Below, piece after piece: positions 1 through 8,247 of a DNA stretch of 64,000 nt. The notes under the pieces were generated by a model that saw only the letters and a program-made list of their open reading frames with translations, was not told the DNA's origin and did no database searches. The stretch's first letter is position 1; each line of letters opens with the position of its first letter. Source of the DNA: Thermohalobaculum sediminis (GTDB lineage: Bacteria > Pseudomonadota > Alphaproteobacteria > Rhodobacterales > Rhodobacteraceae); contig NZ_JAMFKN010000006.1 in NCBI RefSeq assembly GCF_023487995.1, positions 124,001-188,000 of the forward strand. The letters run 5' to 3'. A program made the position numbers and the translations under genes.

Positions 1-2645
1 TCGGCCACGGCGCGGTCGGCGCGGGCCATGATCTCGATCGCGCCGCGGCGGGTCTCGATGCGGACCATCTCGCCCGGCTTGACCCCCAGCCTGCGCAGCG
101 TCGCGGGGTGGAGCGAGGCATTGGCCTCGGGTTCGGCCCAGTCGAGCACGGTGGCGCGCCGGGTCATCGAGCCGGTGTGCCAGTGCTCGAGCTGCCGCCC
201 GGTAGTCAGTATCATCGGGAACCGCTCGTCCGGCACCTCGGCGGGCGGGGTGACGCGGGCGGGGGTGAACTTGGCGCGGCCGCCGGGGCGCGGGAAGCCG
301 TCGCCGAACACCACCGCCTGGCCGGGATCCTCGGGGCTGAGCGAGGGGTAGGTGACGGCGCCCTCCTCCTCGAGACGGCCCCACGAGATGTTGCGCAGCG
401 ACTGCATCCCCATCTTCATCTCCTTGAAGACTTCCGAGGGGTGCTTGTAGTCCCACTTGAGCCCCAGGCGCTTGGCGAGCTCGACGACGATCCACCAGTC
501 CTCGCGCGCCTCGCCCGGCGCGTTCAGCGCCTTGCGGCCCATCTGCACCTGCCGGTTGGTGTTGGTCACCGTCCCGGTCTTTTCCGGCCAGGCCGAGGCG
601 GGCAGGACGACATCGGCGAAGTTTGCCGTTTCGGTCAGGAAGATGTCCTGCACCACGAGGTGGTCGAGATGGGCGAGCGCCTTGCGGGCGTGCTCGACAT
701 CGGGGTCGGACATCGCCGGGTTCTCGCCCAGGATGTACATGCCCTTGATCTCGCCGCGATAGATCGCGTCGATGATCTCGACCACGGTCAGGCCGGGCTC
801 GGGGTTCACCTCCATCTGCCAGATCGAGCGGAACAGCTCGCGCGCGCCCTGGTCCTTCACCGGCTGGTAGTCGGGCAGCACCATCGGGATGAGGCCCGCA
901 TCCGACGCGCCCTGCACGTTGTTCTGGCCGCGCAGAGGGTGGAGGCCCGCCCCGGGCCGCCCGACATGGCCGCACAGCAGCGCGAGCGAGATCAGGCAGC
1001 GCGAGTTGTCGGTGCCGTGGATGTGCTGGCTGATGCCCATGCCCCAGAAAATCATCCCCGCCTTGGCCTTGGCGAAGGTGCGGGCGACATCGCGCAGCAT
1101 GTCGGCATCGATGCCGCAGATCGGCGCCATCTTCTCGGGCGCGTAGTCCTTCAGGTGGTCGCGGAGCTGGAAGAACCCTTCGGTGAAGCCCTGCACATAG
1201 TTGCGGTCGTAGAGCTTCTCCTCGACGATCACGTGCATGATGGCGTTCAGCATCGCCACATCGGTGCCGGAGCGGAACTGAAGCATGTGCGTCGCGTGAC
1301 GCTTGAGCGCCTGGGCGCGCGGGTCCATCACGATCAGCTTGCCGCCGCGCTTGGCGAACTGCTTGAAGTAGGTCGCGGCGACGGGGTGGTTCTCGGTCGG
1401 GTTGCAGCCGATCACGATCGCGCAATCGGCGTTCTCGATCTCGTTGAAGGTGGCGGTCACAGCGCCCGAGCCCACGTTCTCCATCAGCGCTGCCACCGAC
1501 GAGGCGTGGCAAAGCCGCGTGCAGTGGTCGACGTTGTTGTGCCCGAAGCCGGTGCGGATCAGCTTCTGGAACAGGTAGGCTTCCTCGTTCGAGCACTTGG
1601 CCGAGCCGAAGCCCGCGACCGACTTGCCGCCGAAGAAGCCGCGCAGCTTGGCAAGCCCCGCCGCGGCGGCGTCGAGCGCCTCGTCCCAGGTCGCCTCGCG
1701 GAAATGCGTCCAGGGGTTGGCGGGATCGACGTTGAGCCCCTTGGCGGGCGCGTCGTGCCGGCGGATCAGGGGCTTGGTCAGCCGGTGGGGGTGGCGCACA
1801 TAGTCGAAGCCGAAGCGGCCCTTGACGCAGAGCCGGTTCTCGTTCGCGGGCCCGTCGATGCCCTCGACCCAGGCGATCTTGTCGCCCTTTATCTTGAAGC
1901 TGAGCTGGCAGCCGACGCCGCAATAGGGGCAGACCGACTGGACCTCGCGGTCATAGTCCTTCGACGAGCCGCGCTGTTCCTCGTCCACCACGGTCGCGGG
2001 CATCAGGGCGCCGGTCGGGCAGGCCTGCACGCATTCGCCGCAGGCGACGCAGGTCGAGGCGCCCATCGGGTCATCGAAGTCGAAGGTGATCTGGGCATCA
2101 TGCCCGCGGCCCGACATGCCGATCACGTCGTTGACCTGCACCTCGCGGCAGGCGCGCACGCACAGATTGCAGTGGATGCAGGCGTCGAGATTGACCTTCA
2201 TCGCCACGTGGCTCGCATCGATCAGCGGCACGCGGTCGGACTCGATCTTCGGGAACCGGCTGGTGGTGACGCCCTGCCGGTCGGCCATGTCCCACAGATG
2301 GCTGTCGCGGTCATGCGCGTTCTCGCGCGCCGGCTGGTCGGCGACCAGAAGCTCCATGACCATCTTGCGGGCCTTGTCGGCGCGCTCGGTGCCGGTGCTG
2401 ACCTTCATGCCGGGGGTCGGCATGCGGACGCAGGAGGCGGCAAGCGTGCGCTCGCCGTCGATCTCGACCATGCAGGCGCGGCAGTTGCCATCCGATCGGT
2501 AGCCCGGCGCGTCCTTGTGGCACAGGTGCGGGATCAGCGTGCCCTCGCGCTTGGCGACCTGCCAGATGCTCTCGCCGGGGGCTGCCTCGACCTCGCGGCC
2601 GTCGAGGGTGAAGGTGATCGTCTCCATCTTTCCACCGTCAGCCAT
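1..2645 (-). CDS. fdsA: NAD-dependent formate dehydrogenase, alpha (Mo) subunit, 3' end off the window
   Basis: Catalytic subunit of the soluble formate dehydrogenase. It oxidises formate to CO2 at a bis-MGD molybdenum centre and passes electrons along Fe-S clusters to the FMN/NAD subunit encoded just upstream. 881 codons are visible; the family is usually about 950-960 residues, so only the C-terminal tail is missing. Visible ligands: N-terminal [2Fe-2S] C42, C55, C58, C72; 4Fe-4S sets C156/C159/C162/C166, C199/C202/C205/C209 and C239/C242/C246/C273. The Mo ligand is C379 in CTRLCHA, followed by H380, so this is the cysteine, not the selenocysteine, form. The start at 2645 has a GGAGGAG ribosome site inside the end of the preceding gene, from which it is separated by one base (TGA-C-ATG), implying translational coupling. 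Family assignment is secure. Confidence 0.97.
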   Translation of the reverse strand, partial: MADGGKMETITFTLDGREVEAAPGESIWQVAKREGTLIPHLCHKDAPGYRSDGNCRACMVEIDGERTLAASCVRMPTPGMKVSTGTERADKARKMVMELLVADQPARENAHDRDSHLWDMADRQGVTTSRFPKIESDRVPLIDASHVAMKVNLDACIHCNLCVRACREVQVNDVIGMSGRGHDAQITFDFDDPMGASTCVACGECVQACPTGALMPATVVDEEQRGSSKDYDREVQSVCPYCGVGCQLSFKIKGDKIAWVEGIDGPANENRLCVKGRFGFDYVRHPHRLTKPLIRRHDAPAKGLNVDPANPWTHFREATWDEALDAAAAGLAKLRGFFGGKSVAGFGSAKCSNEEAYLFQKLIRTGFGHNNVDHCTRLCHASSVAALMENVGSGAVTATFNEIENADCAIVIGCNPTENHPVAATYFKQFAKRGGKLIVMDPRAQALKRHATHMLQFRSGTDVAMLNAIMHVIVEEKLYDRNYVQGFTEGFFQLRDHLKDYAPEKMAPICGIDADMLRDVARTFAKAKAGMIFWGMGISQHIHGTDNSRCLISLALLCGHVGRPGAGLHPLRGQNNVQGASDAGLIPMVLPDYQPVKDQGARELFRSIWQMEVNPEPGLTVVEIIDAIYRGEIKGMYILGENPAMSDPDVEHARKALAHLDHLVVQDIFLTETANFADVVLPASAWPEKTGTVTNTNRQVQMGRKALNAPGEAREDWWIVVELAKRLGLKWDYKHPSEVFKEMKMGMQSLRNISWGRLEEEGAVTYPSLSPEDPGQAVVFGDGFPRPGGRAKFTPARVTPPAEVPDERFPMILTTGRQLEHWHTGSMTRRATVLDWAEPEANASLHPATLRRLGVKPGEMVRIETRRGAIEIMARADRAVA

Positions 2646-2646
2646 G

Positions 2647-4338
2647 TCAGATCTCCTCCGGGAAGTGCTTGATCGTCAGCCGGATCGGGTTCGGCGCCGC
2701 CTGTCCGAGGCCGCAGATCGAGGCGTCGACCATAGCCTGGCTGAGTTCCTCCAGCAGGCCGGTGTCCCACCTGTCGGCTTCCATCAGCCTCACCGCCTTC
2801 TCGCAGCCGACGCGGCAGGGCGTGCACTGGCCGCAGCTCTCGTCCTCGAAGAAGCGCAGCATGTTCAGCGCCGCGTCGCGGGCCGAATCCTTGTCCGACA
2901 ACACCACGACCGCGGCCGATCCGATGAACGAGCCATGCGGTTGCAGCGTGTCGAAGTCGAGCGGCACGTCCGCCATCGAGGCGGGCAGGAGGCCCGAGGA
3001 CGGGCCGCCCGGCTGGTAGGCCTTGAACCGATGGCCGTCGAGCATCCCGCCGGCGGCCTCGATGATGTCGGTGATCGTCGAGCCTGCGGGCAGGAGGTGC
3101 ACGCCCGGGTTCTTGACCCGGCCCGACACCGAGTAGGAGCGCAGACCCTTGCGGCCGTTCTTCTCGACCGAGGAGAGGATCTCGGGCCCCTCGCGGCAGA
3201 TGCGGGCGACCCAATGCAGCGTCTCGACGTTGTGAACCAGCGTCGGGCGGTCGAAGATGCCGACCTGCGCGACATAGGGCGGGCGGTGGCGGGGAAGGCC
3301 GCGCTTGCCCTCGATCGACTCGATCATCGCGGACTCTTCGCCGCAGATATAGGCGCCGGCGCCGCGGCGCAGGTCGATGTAGCCCGGCGCGACCAGCCCC
3401 GCGGCTTCGAGGGCCGCGATCTCGCGGCGCAGGATTTCCAGTACCGCCGGGTATTCGTCGCGCATGTAGATGAAGGCTTTCTCGGCCTCGACCGCCCAGG
3501 CGGCGATCAGCATGCCCTCGAGGAACAGGTGCGGCGTGCGCTCGAGATAATAGCGATCCTTGAAGGTGCCGGGCTCGCCCTCGTCGCCGTTCACGGCGAG
3601 GAAGCGGGGGCCGGGATTGGCGCGCACGAAGGACCACTTGCGGCCCGACGGGAAGCCCGCGCCGCCAAGGCCCCGCAGGCCCGAGGCGAGGACCTTCTCC
3701 TGCACCTGATCCGGCGTGGCCGCGCCCGCACGCAGCGATTTCAGCGTCTCGTAGCCGCCCTTGGCCGCGTAGGTGTCATAGGTCTCGTAGTCCGGCAGAT
3801 GCGCGTGCGTGTCGCCGGCTGCAATCGCCTTCTCGACCTTCTCGACGGTCGCGTGGTCGATGTGGTTGTGGCCTATTTCCAGCACCGGCGCGGTGTCGCA
3901 GCGGCCCATGCAGGGCGCGCGCAGGACGCGGACCTGGGCGGGGTTCATGCCGCCCTCGAGCGCCTTGAGCAACTGCTGCGCGCCCGCAAGCTCGCAGGAA
4001 AGCGAGTCGCAGACCCGGATGGTCAGCGCGGGCGGGGGCGTCTCGCCTTCCTTCACCGGGTCGAAATGGGCGTAGAAGGTCGCGACCTCCCAGACTTCGG
4101 CCTGCGACAGGCGCATCTCCTCGGCCAGCGCGCGCAGATGGGCGGACGACAGATGGCCGTGCTTGTCCTGGATCAGGTGCATGAACTCGATCAGCAGGTC
4201 GCGCCGGCGCGGCCGGTCGCCGATCAGCGCGCGCACCTCCGTGAGTGCGGCGTCGTCATACTGGCGCCCCTTGGGCGTCTTGCGCCCCTTGCCCTTGCCC
4301 GATTTCCAGACCCCGGGCTTGTCGTCCAGCGGTGCCAT
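2647..4338 (-). CDS. fdsB: Formate dehydrogenase fused gamma-beta subunit (FdsG-FdsB, NAD/FMN)
   Basis: Diaphorase part of NAD-dependent formate dehydrogenase: it takes electrons from FdsA and reduces NAD+. Of the 563 residues, 30-165 are a NuoE/FdsG thioredoxin-like domain with [2Fe-2S] ligands C110, C115, C143 and C147. The remainder is a NuoF/FdsB domain with the FMN-binding GLGGAGFPSG stretch near residue 223, GDEGEPGTFKDR, an SLBB region and the ESCGQCTPCRVGC cluster motif near residue 490. In Rhodobacter capsulatus FdsG and FdsB are separate proteins; here they form one continuous frame, an arrangement also known in other alphaproteobacteria. It is the first gene of the operon and is followed directly by fdsA. 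A perfect palindrome lies about 30 bp upstream of its start. Confidence 0.96.
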   Translation of the reverse strand: MAPLDDKPGVWKSGKGKGRKTPKGRQYDDAALTEVRALIGDRPRRRDLLIEFMHLIQDKHGHLSSAHLRALAEEMRLSQAEVWEVATFYAHFDPVKEGETPPPALTIRVCDSLSCELAGAQQLLKALEGGMNPAQVRVLRAPCMGRCDTAPVLEIGHNHIDHATVEKVEKAIAAGDTHAHLPDYETYDTYAAKGGYETLKSLRAGAATPDQVQEKVLASGLRGLGGAGFPSGRKWSFVRANPGPRFLAVNGDEGEPGTFKDRYYLERTPHLFLEGMLIAAWAVEAEKAFIYMRDEYPAVLEILRREIAALEAAGLVAPGYIDLRRGAGAYICGEESAMIESIEGKRGLPRHRPPYVAQVGIFDRPTLVHNVETLHWVARICREGPEILSSVEKNGRKGLRSYSVSGRVKNPGVHLLPAGSTITDIIEAAGGMLDGHRFKAYQPGGPSSGLLPASMADVPLDFDTLQPHGSFIGSAAVVVLSDKDSARDAALNMLRFFEDESCGQCTPCRVGCEKAVRLMEADRWDTGLLEELSQAMVDASICGLGQAAPNPIRLTIKHFPEEI

Positions 4339-4362
4339 CAGCGCCCCCGATGAAGTTTTCCG

Positions 4363-4384
4363 TTTTCGTGGTATACCACAAAAA
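4363..4384. promoter_or_regulatory. Palindromic operator candidate in front of fdsGB
   Basis: GTGGTATACCAC at 4368-4379 is a perfect 12-bp palindrome flanked by TTTT on one side and AAAA on the other. It stands in a 102-bp gap, 29 bp upstream of the fdsGB start. TGGTATACCA-type palindromes are typical targets of FCD-class GntR repressors. LysR boxes are normally looser T-N11-A dyads, so this may belong to a regulator other than the LysR gene next door. The palindrome is seen directly; the binding protein is inferred. Confidence 0.6.
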
Positions 4385-4440
4385 GCCCATCTCTGGGCGG
4401 GCGCGCAAGTGCGAATTCCCGATCGTTTGATAATCTGCGC

Positions 4441-5340
4441 TTATAAAGAGGGCAGCGGTAGCCTGGAAGCGACGCGCAGCATTGCGGTAACGGCAGGGGG
4501 CTCGAATCCGGTCTCGGGCGTGAGCAGCGCGACGGTGCGCCGGATCTCGGGCTCGACCAGCGGAAGGGTCAGGAAGCCGGGGCCGAAGAATCGGGTATCG
4601 GTGGCGTTCGCGGGCGCGATAGTCGCCGAATCACTGTCGGCGATATAGCTGAACAGTGCCGAGAGGTCGTCGGTCTCGAACACCGGGCGGGGCAGGACGC
4701 CGGCCTCGCGGAAGGCTGCGTCGATGATCTGGCGGTTCTTCATGTTCGGCGTGAGCAGGGCCAGCGGGTGGTCCGCCGCCTCGCGCCAGGTGATCGTGCC
4801 GCGCCCGGTGGGACCGAGGGCTGCAGGAAGGACAAGCACATAGGACTCGCGGTAGAGCGGCAGAGCCCTGAAGCGCGAGGTCGCGCGCTCGTCGAGATAC
4901 GAGAGCCCGACATCGAAGTTTCCGGCGCCGAGGCCCGCGTCGATCTCGGCGAACGAGGCCGAGCGGATCTCGGGCACCACGCGCGGATGCTTGCGCTTGA
5001 CGGCCGCCGCGATGCGCGTGGCCTGACCCAGCGCGGTGGGGATCACCCCCATCACCACGCGGCCCGCGACGACGCCGCGGGCGTTCGTCATCTCCTGCAT
5101 CATGGCGTCGTTCTCGGCGAGGATCCGGCGTGCCCATTTCAGCAGGATCTCGCCTTCCTCGGTGAATCCGCCGAAGCGCGAGCCGCGCCGGACGAGCGCC
5201 ATGCCGATCACGTTTTCGAGATTGGCAATGCGCGACGACAGCGCGGGCTGCGAGATGCCGCAGGCCTCGGCCGCGCGGGTGAAGTGGCGGTGCTTGGCCA
5301 GCGCCGCCAGAATTTCCAGATCGCGCAACTCGACTTTCAT
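4441..5340 (-). CDS. LysR-family transcriptional regulator (probable fds regulator)
   Basis: 299 residues, the usual LTTR length. Residues 3-62 form the winged helix-turn-helix, with the recognition stretch FTRAAEACGISQPALSSRI. Residues 90-295 form the periplasmic-binding-like effector domain. It lies immediately upstream of the fds genes on the same strand with a 102-bp gap. LysR genes next to fds operons are common, so control of formate dehydrogenase is likely, with formate or a related metabolite as co-inducer, but no site was identified. The start at 5340 is the only one that begins at the HTH (MKVELRDLEI); longer frames upstream run through the LysE gene region and have no support. Confidence 0.92.
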   Translation of the reverse strand: MKVELRDLEILAALAKHRHFTRAAEACGISQPALSSRIANLENVIGMALVRRGSRFGGFTEEGEILLKWARRILAENDAMMQEMTNARGVVAGRVVMGVIPTALGQATRIAAAVKRKHPRVVPEIRSASFAEIDAGLGAGNFDVGLSYLDERATSRFRALPLYRESYVLVLPAALGPTGRGTITWREAADHPLALLTPNMKNRQIIDAAFREAGVLPRPVFETDDLSALFSYIADSDSATIAPANATDTRFFGPGFLTLPLVEPEIRRTVALLTPETGFEPPAVTAMLRVASRLPLPSL

Positions 5341-5420
5341 CGGGACCTGTCCGCCGGGAGCCTGCCGCCACTTTGCAGCATGGCGGGCGGGTTGCAACCG
5401 GCCTCGCACCCCGTTCGCCG

Positions 5421-6050
5421 TCAGGCCAGGCCCGCCACGCCAGCGAGCAGCCGCAGCCCAAGCGCCGCGAAGAAGATGCCGACGCCCGCGTTGATCCAGC
5501 GCCCGGCGCGGGCATAGGCCTCGGCCGCGCGGCGGGTCGAGAAGGCGAGCGCGTAGCCGAGATGTCCCAGCGCCGCGACGCAGGCCGAGCCCGCCACCAT
5601 GACGGCGACCGCCGCGGGCGTGGCCTGGCCGGCGGGGAAGATCGAGACGAGCACGATCCACGTGGTGAGCGCCTTGGGGTTGGTGGCGAGGATGCCCAGC
5701 GTGATGGCGAAGGCCTGCCGCGCGCTCAGCATCCGCGCCCGTCCGATGCCGGCCGACCAGTGCCAGGCCCGATGCAGGTAGCGCGTGCCGAACCAGACCA
5801 GCAGGCAGCCGCCCGTCGCGGTCAGCGCGGGCTCGAGCCAGGGCAGCCGGGCGAACAGGAAGGCCGCGCCCAGGATCAGCGCGAGCGCCCAGCCCGTCAC
5901 CCCCAGCGCGACCGCGGGCACCACCGCCAGCGCCACCGACCGGCCGGAACCGAGAGCGATGGCGATGGTGTTGAAGACGTTGGGCCCGGGCGAAAGCACG
6001 TTCGCCGCGAACACCGCCCAGGCGGTCAGGATCTCGGTCCAGGGGATCAT
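5421..6050 (-). CDS. LysE/RhtB-family amino-acid exporter
   Basis: 209-residue inner-membrane protein with about six hydrophobic segments. It has the LysE signature near the N-terminus (FAANVLSPGPNVFNTI, residues 14-29) and the conserved NPKALTTW segment around residue 120. The family exports amino acids or similar small metabolites by proton antiport; the substrate cannot be read from sequence. It follows the GST gene by 26 bp on the same strand, so MFS-GST-LysE may be one transcript. The start at 6050 gives the canonical LysE N-terminus. Confidence 0.9.
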   Translation of the reverse strand: MIPWTEILTAWAVFAANVLSPGPNVFNTIAIALGSGRSVALAVVPAVALGVTGWALALILGAAFLFARLPWLEPALTATGGCLLVWFGTRYLHRAWHWSAGIGRARMLSARQAFAITLGILATNPKALTTWIVLVSIFPAGQATPAAVAVMVAGSACVAALGHLGYALAFSTRRAAEAYARAGRWINAGVGIFFAALGLRLLAGVAGLA

Positions 6051-6076
6051 GGCGGCCCGGGCGGGCAGGGGCGGGG

Positions 6077-6682
6077 TTATTCCTTCGGCGCCGTCGCGGC
6101 CATCGCGGGCGTCGCCGCGAAGGTCTCGTACCAGGCGGCGAGCCGCGGCGCACCGGCGCGCCAGCCGAGATCGGCGAACCGGAAGTCGATGTAGCCGAGC
6201 GCGCAGCCGATGGCGACGTGGTCGGCCCTCACCGGACCGGCAAGGGCGTCTGCGTCGGCCTCGAGGGCCGCGATGGCGTGGCGCACCTTGGCGACCTGCC
6301 CGTCGACCCATGCCTGCATGCGGATCGGCTCGGGCCGCAGGCGGCGCTCGTAGACCGCGAGGATACCGGCGTCGAGGATGCCGTCGGCCAGCGACTCGCG
6401 CGTCAGCACCTTCCAGATGCTGTCGTCCGAGGGGTAGAGGCCGGTGCCCGCGACATGGTCGAGATAGCGGCAGATCACCCGGCTGTCGAAGATCGCCTCG
6501 CCCACGTCGGTGACCAGGCAGGGCACCTTGCCCAGCGGGTTCACGGCCAGCGTGCCTTCGTTCGGCGCGAGCGGCGTGCCCGAGCCCGCGATCAGTTCGA
6601 CCCGGTCGGCCAGGCGGCCGAGATGCAGGATCACCATCGCCTTGCGCACATAGGGCGAGGTCGCGGAGTAATAGAGCTTCAT
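6077..6682 (-). CDS. Glutathione S-transferase family protein
   Basis: 201-residue cytosolic GST. The N-terminal thioredoxin fold (1-80) contains SATSPYVRKA in the active-site loop and the NPLGKVPCL cis-Pro region, followed by the glutathione-binding DSRVICRYLD. An all-helical C-terminal domain follows. It resembles the YibF/YfcG-like bacterial GSTs; whether it acts as transferase or disulfide reductase is not clear. Its ATG lies 2 bp after the MFS stop codon, and its ribosome site GGAGG is inside the end of the MFS gene, so the two are translationally coupled. Confidence 0.9.
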   Translation of the reverse strand: MKLYYSATSPYVRKAMVILHLGRLADRVELIAGSGTPLAPNEGTLAVNPLGKVPCLVTDVGEAIFDSRVICRYLDHVAGTGLYPSDDSIWKVLTRESLADGILDAGILAVYERRLRPEPIRMQAWVDGQVAKVRHAIAALEADADALAGPVRADHVAIGCALGYIDFRFADLGWRAGAPRLAAWYETFAATPAMAATAPKE

Positions 6683-6684
6683 GG

Positions 6685-7944
6685 TCAGAGCCTCCTGTCA
6701 GGGCGGTCGGGGATGGGTGCCTCGGGCCGCCGGCGCGGCGCGAACAGGCGCCCCAGGATCATCGAGGTTCGGGGCGTGTAGCTGTAGGCGGTCTGCGGCG
6801 CGGGGGCCCGGCGCCGCGTCATGCGATAGAGCGCAAACAGCACCAGCACAAGATGCGCGCCGGACACGAACAGGAACAGCGCGTCGGGCCCGTGCGTCGA
6901 GATCAGCCAGGCCGAGATCAGCGGGCTGAAGATCGCGCCCACCGAGAAGAAGAACAGCAGTGCGGCGGAAAGTTCGACGATGAAGTCGGGCGGCGCGAAG
7001 TCGTTCGCATAGGCCGCCGCGACCGAGTAGATCGGATAGGCGGTCATGCCGAAGATGGCGGCGCCCAGATAGAGCATGACTGGCTGCCCCGCAGGCATGG
7101 CCAGCGACATCCACAGGCAGCCGAGGATCGACAGGCCCGAGAGCCCCACCAGCACGGCGCGGCGGTCCACCTTGTCGGCGATCCAGCCCACCGGATACTG
7201 CGCCGCGACGCCCCCGAGGATGGCGGCCGACAGGAAGATCGCGATCTCCTCCTGCGCCAGTCCCTTCTCGAAGCCGTAGAGGGGTCCCACCATGCGGAAG
7301 GACGAGCCCGTCATGGCGGCGACGATCACCCCCATCACCGCCGAGGGCGAGAGCCTCAGCGCCGCGAGCGGCCTGAGCCGCGGCGCCGTGGGCGTCGTGG
7401 GCGCGACGCGGCGCGTGAGAGCCAGCGGCAGCAGGCAGATGACGCAGAACACCGCGACGATGTTGTAGGCGACGTAGCTTGCCGGATCGAGCACCGCGAT
7501 CATCGCCTGCGCCGTCACCGCGCCGAGCAGGTCGACGACGCGGAACACGCCGTAGATGCGGCCCCGGTTGGTGTTCTCGACCTTTGCCTGCAGCCATGAT
7601 TCGACCACCGTGTAGGACGCGGCGATGGCGATGCCGGTGAGCACGCGCAGCCCCGCCCACAGCCAGGGCCCCACCAGCACCGGGTGCAGCAGCGCCCCGG
7701 TGGCCCCGATCGCCGCCGCCGCCGCGAAGCAGCGCGAATGTCCCACGGTCCCGATCAGCCGGGGGGTGATGAAGCAGCCGACGAAGAAGCCGAGGAAATG
7801 CGCCGAGCCCAGGAGCCCGATCTGCTCGGTCGTGAAGCCGCGCGACACCCCCGCGAGGGCATCGAGCGGCGCAAGCGATCCCGACCCCATCTGCACGAGG
7901 AAGATCGAGACGAACAGCGAGGTGAACGAGATCAGGGCTGTCAT
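6685..7944 (-). CDS. MFS transporter (YcaD-like)
   Basis: 419-residue major facilitator carrier with about 12 membrane segments. The MFS motif-A position after TM2 reads ITPRLIGTVGHSR and the one after TM8 reads GWIADKVDRR. The N-terminal sequence starting MTALISFTSLFVS fits the YcaD/UPF0226 type of drug or metabolite carriers; the substrate is unknown. The start at 7944 was chosen because it begins just before TM1; longer in-frame extensions read back through the divergent ABC gene. It is divergent from the ABC exporter, with a 303-bp gap that holds an inverted repeat. Confidence 0.9.
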   Translation of the reverse strand: MTALISFTSLFVSIFLVQMGSGSLAPLDALAGVSRGFTTEQIGLLGSAHFLGFFVGCFITPRLIGTVGHSRCFAAAAAIGATGALLHPVLVGPWLWAGLRVLTGIAIAASYTVVESWLQAKVENTNRGRIYGVFRVVDLLGAVTAQAMIAVLDPASYVAYNIVAVFCVICLLPLALTRRVAPTTPTAPRLRPLAALRLSPSAVMGVIVAAMTGSSFRMVGPLYGFEKGLAQEEIAIFLSAAILGGVAAQYPVGWIADKVDRRAVLVGLSGLSILGCLWMSLAMPAGQPVMLYLGAAIFGMTAYPIYSVAAAYANDFAPPDFIVELSAALLFFFSVGAIFSPLISAWLISTHGPDALFLFVSGAHLVLVLFALYRMTRRRAPAPQTAYSYTPRTSMILGRLFAPRRRPEAPIPDRPDRRL

Positions 7945-8080
7945 GCGCGGGCGATGGCGGGCTCTGCTGGGGCCGCGGCGCAACGGGACGGCGTGACCGG
8001 ACCGGGACTGACGGGCCTCGGGGCTCGATGTTCGACTTGTTGTGCCATGAAGCGCCGGGGGCGTCACGGAAGAAGATCTG

Positions 8081-8121
8081 CGCGCCATGCATAGCAGGTC
8101 TGCGCCGCGGCGCATGGCGCG
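8081..8121. promoter_or_regulatory. 10-bp perfect inverted repeat in the divergent MFS/ABC promoter region
   Basis: CGCGCCATGC at 8081-8090 and GCATGGCGCG at 8112-8121 are exact inverted copies separated by 21 bp. TCTGCGC also occurs twice as a direct repeat, at the left arm and in the loop. The surrounding 7945-8247 gap holds no gene and must contain both divergent promoters. It could be a shared operator or an RNA hairpin; no regulator gene is adjacent. Confidence 0.4.
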
Positions 8122-8247
8122 GACGCACGCGCCGGGTCCGCGGCCCGAGGCGCGCGCGCATGGCTCCCCTGCGGCGATGCGCGCGCCTTGCGGTGGGGCG
8201 CCGGCGGTTGGTATCACCGGACGCGGACAGAAATTCGGGAGAGGCGC

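Noticed and set aside
1-2645. Selenocysteine formate dehydrogenase
   Set aside because: The Mo ligand position is cysteine (C379), with no in-frame TGA.
108-2672. Very long open frame antisense to fdsA
   Set aside because: High-GC shadow: the opposite frame has complete Fe-S and Mo motifs, while this one is Arg/Ala/His-rich low complexity.
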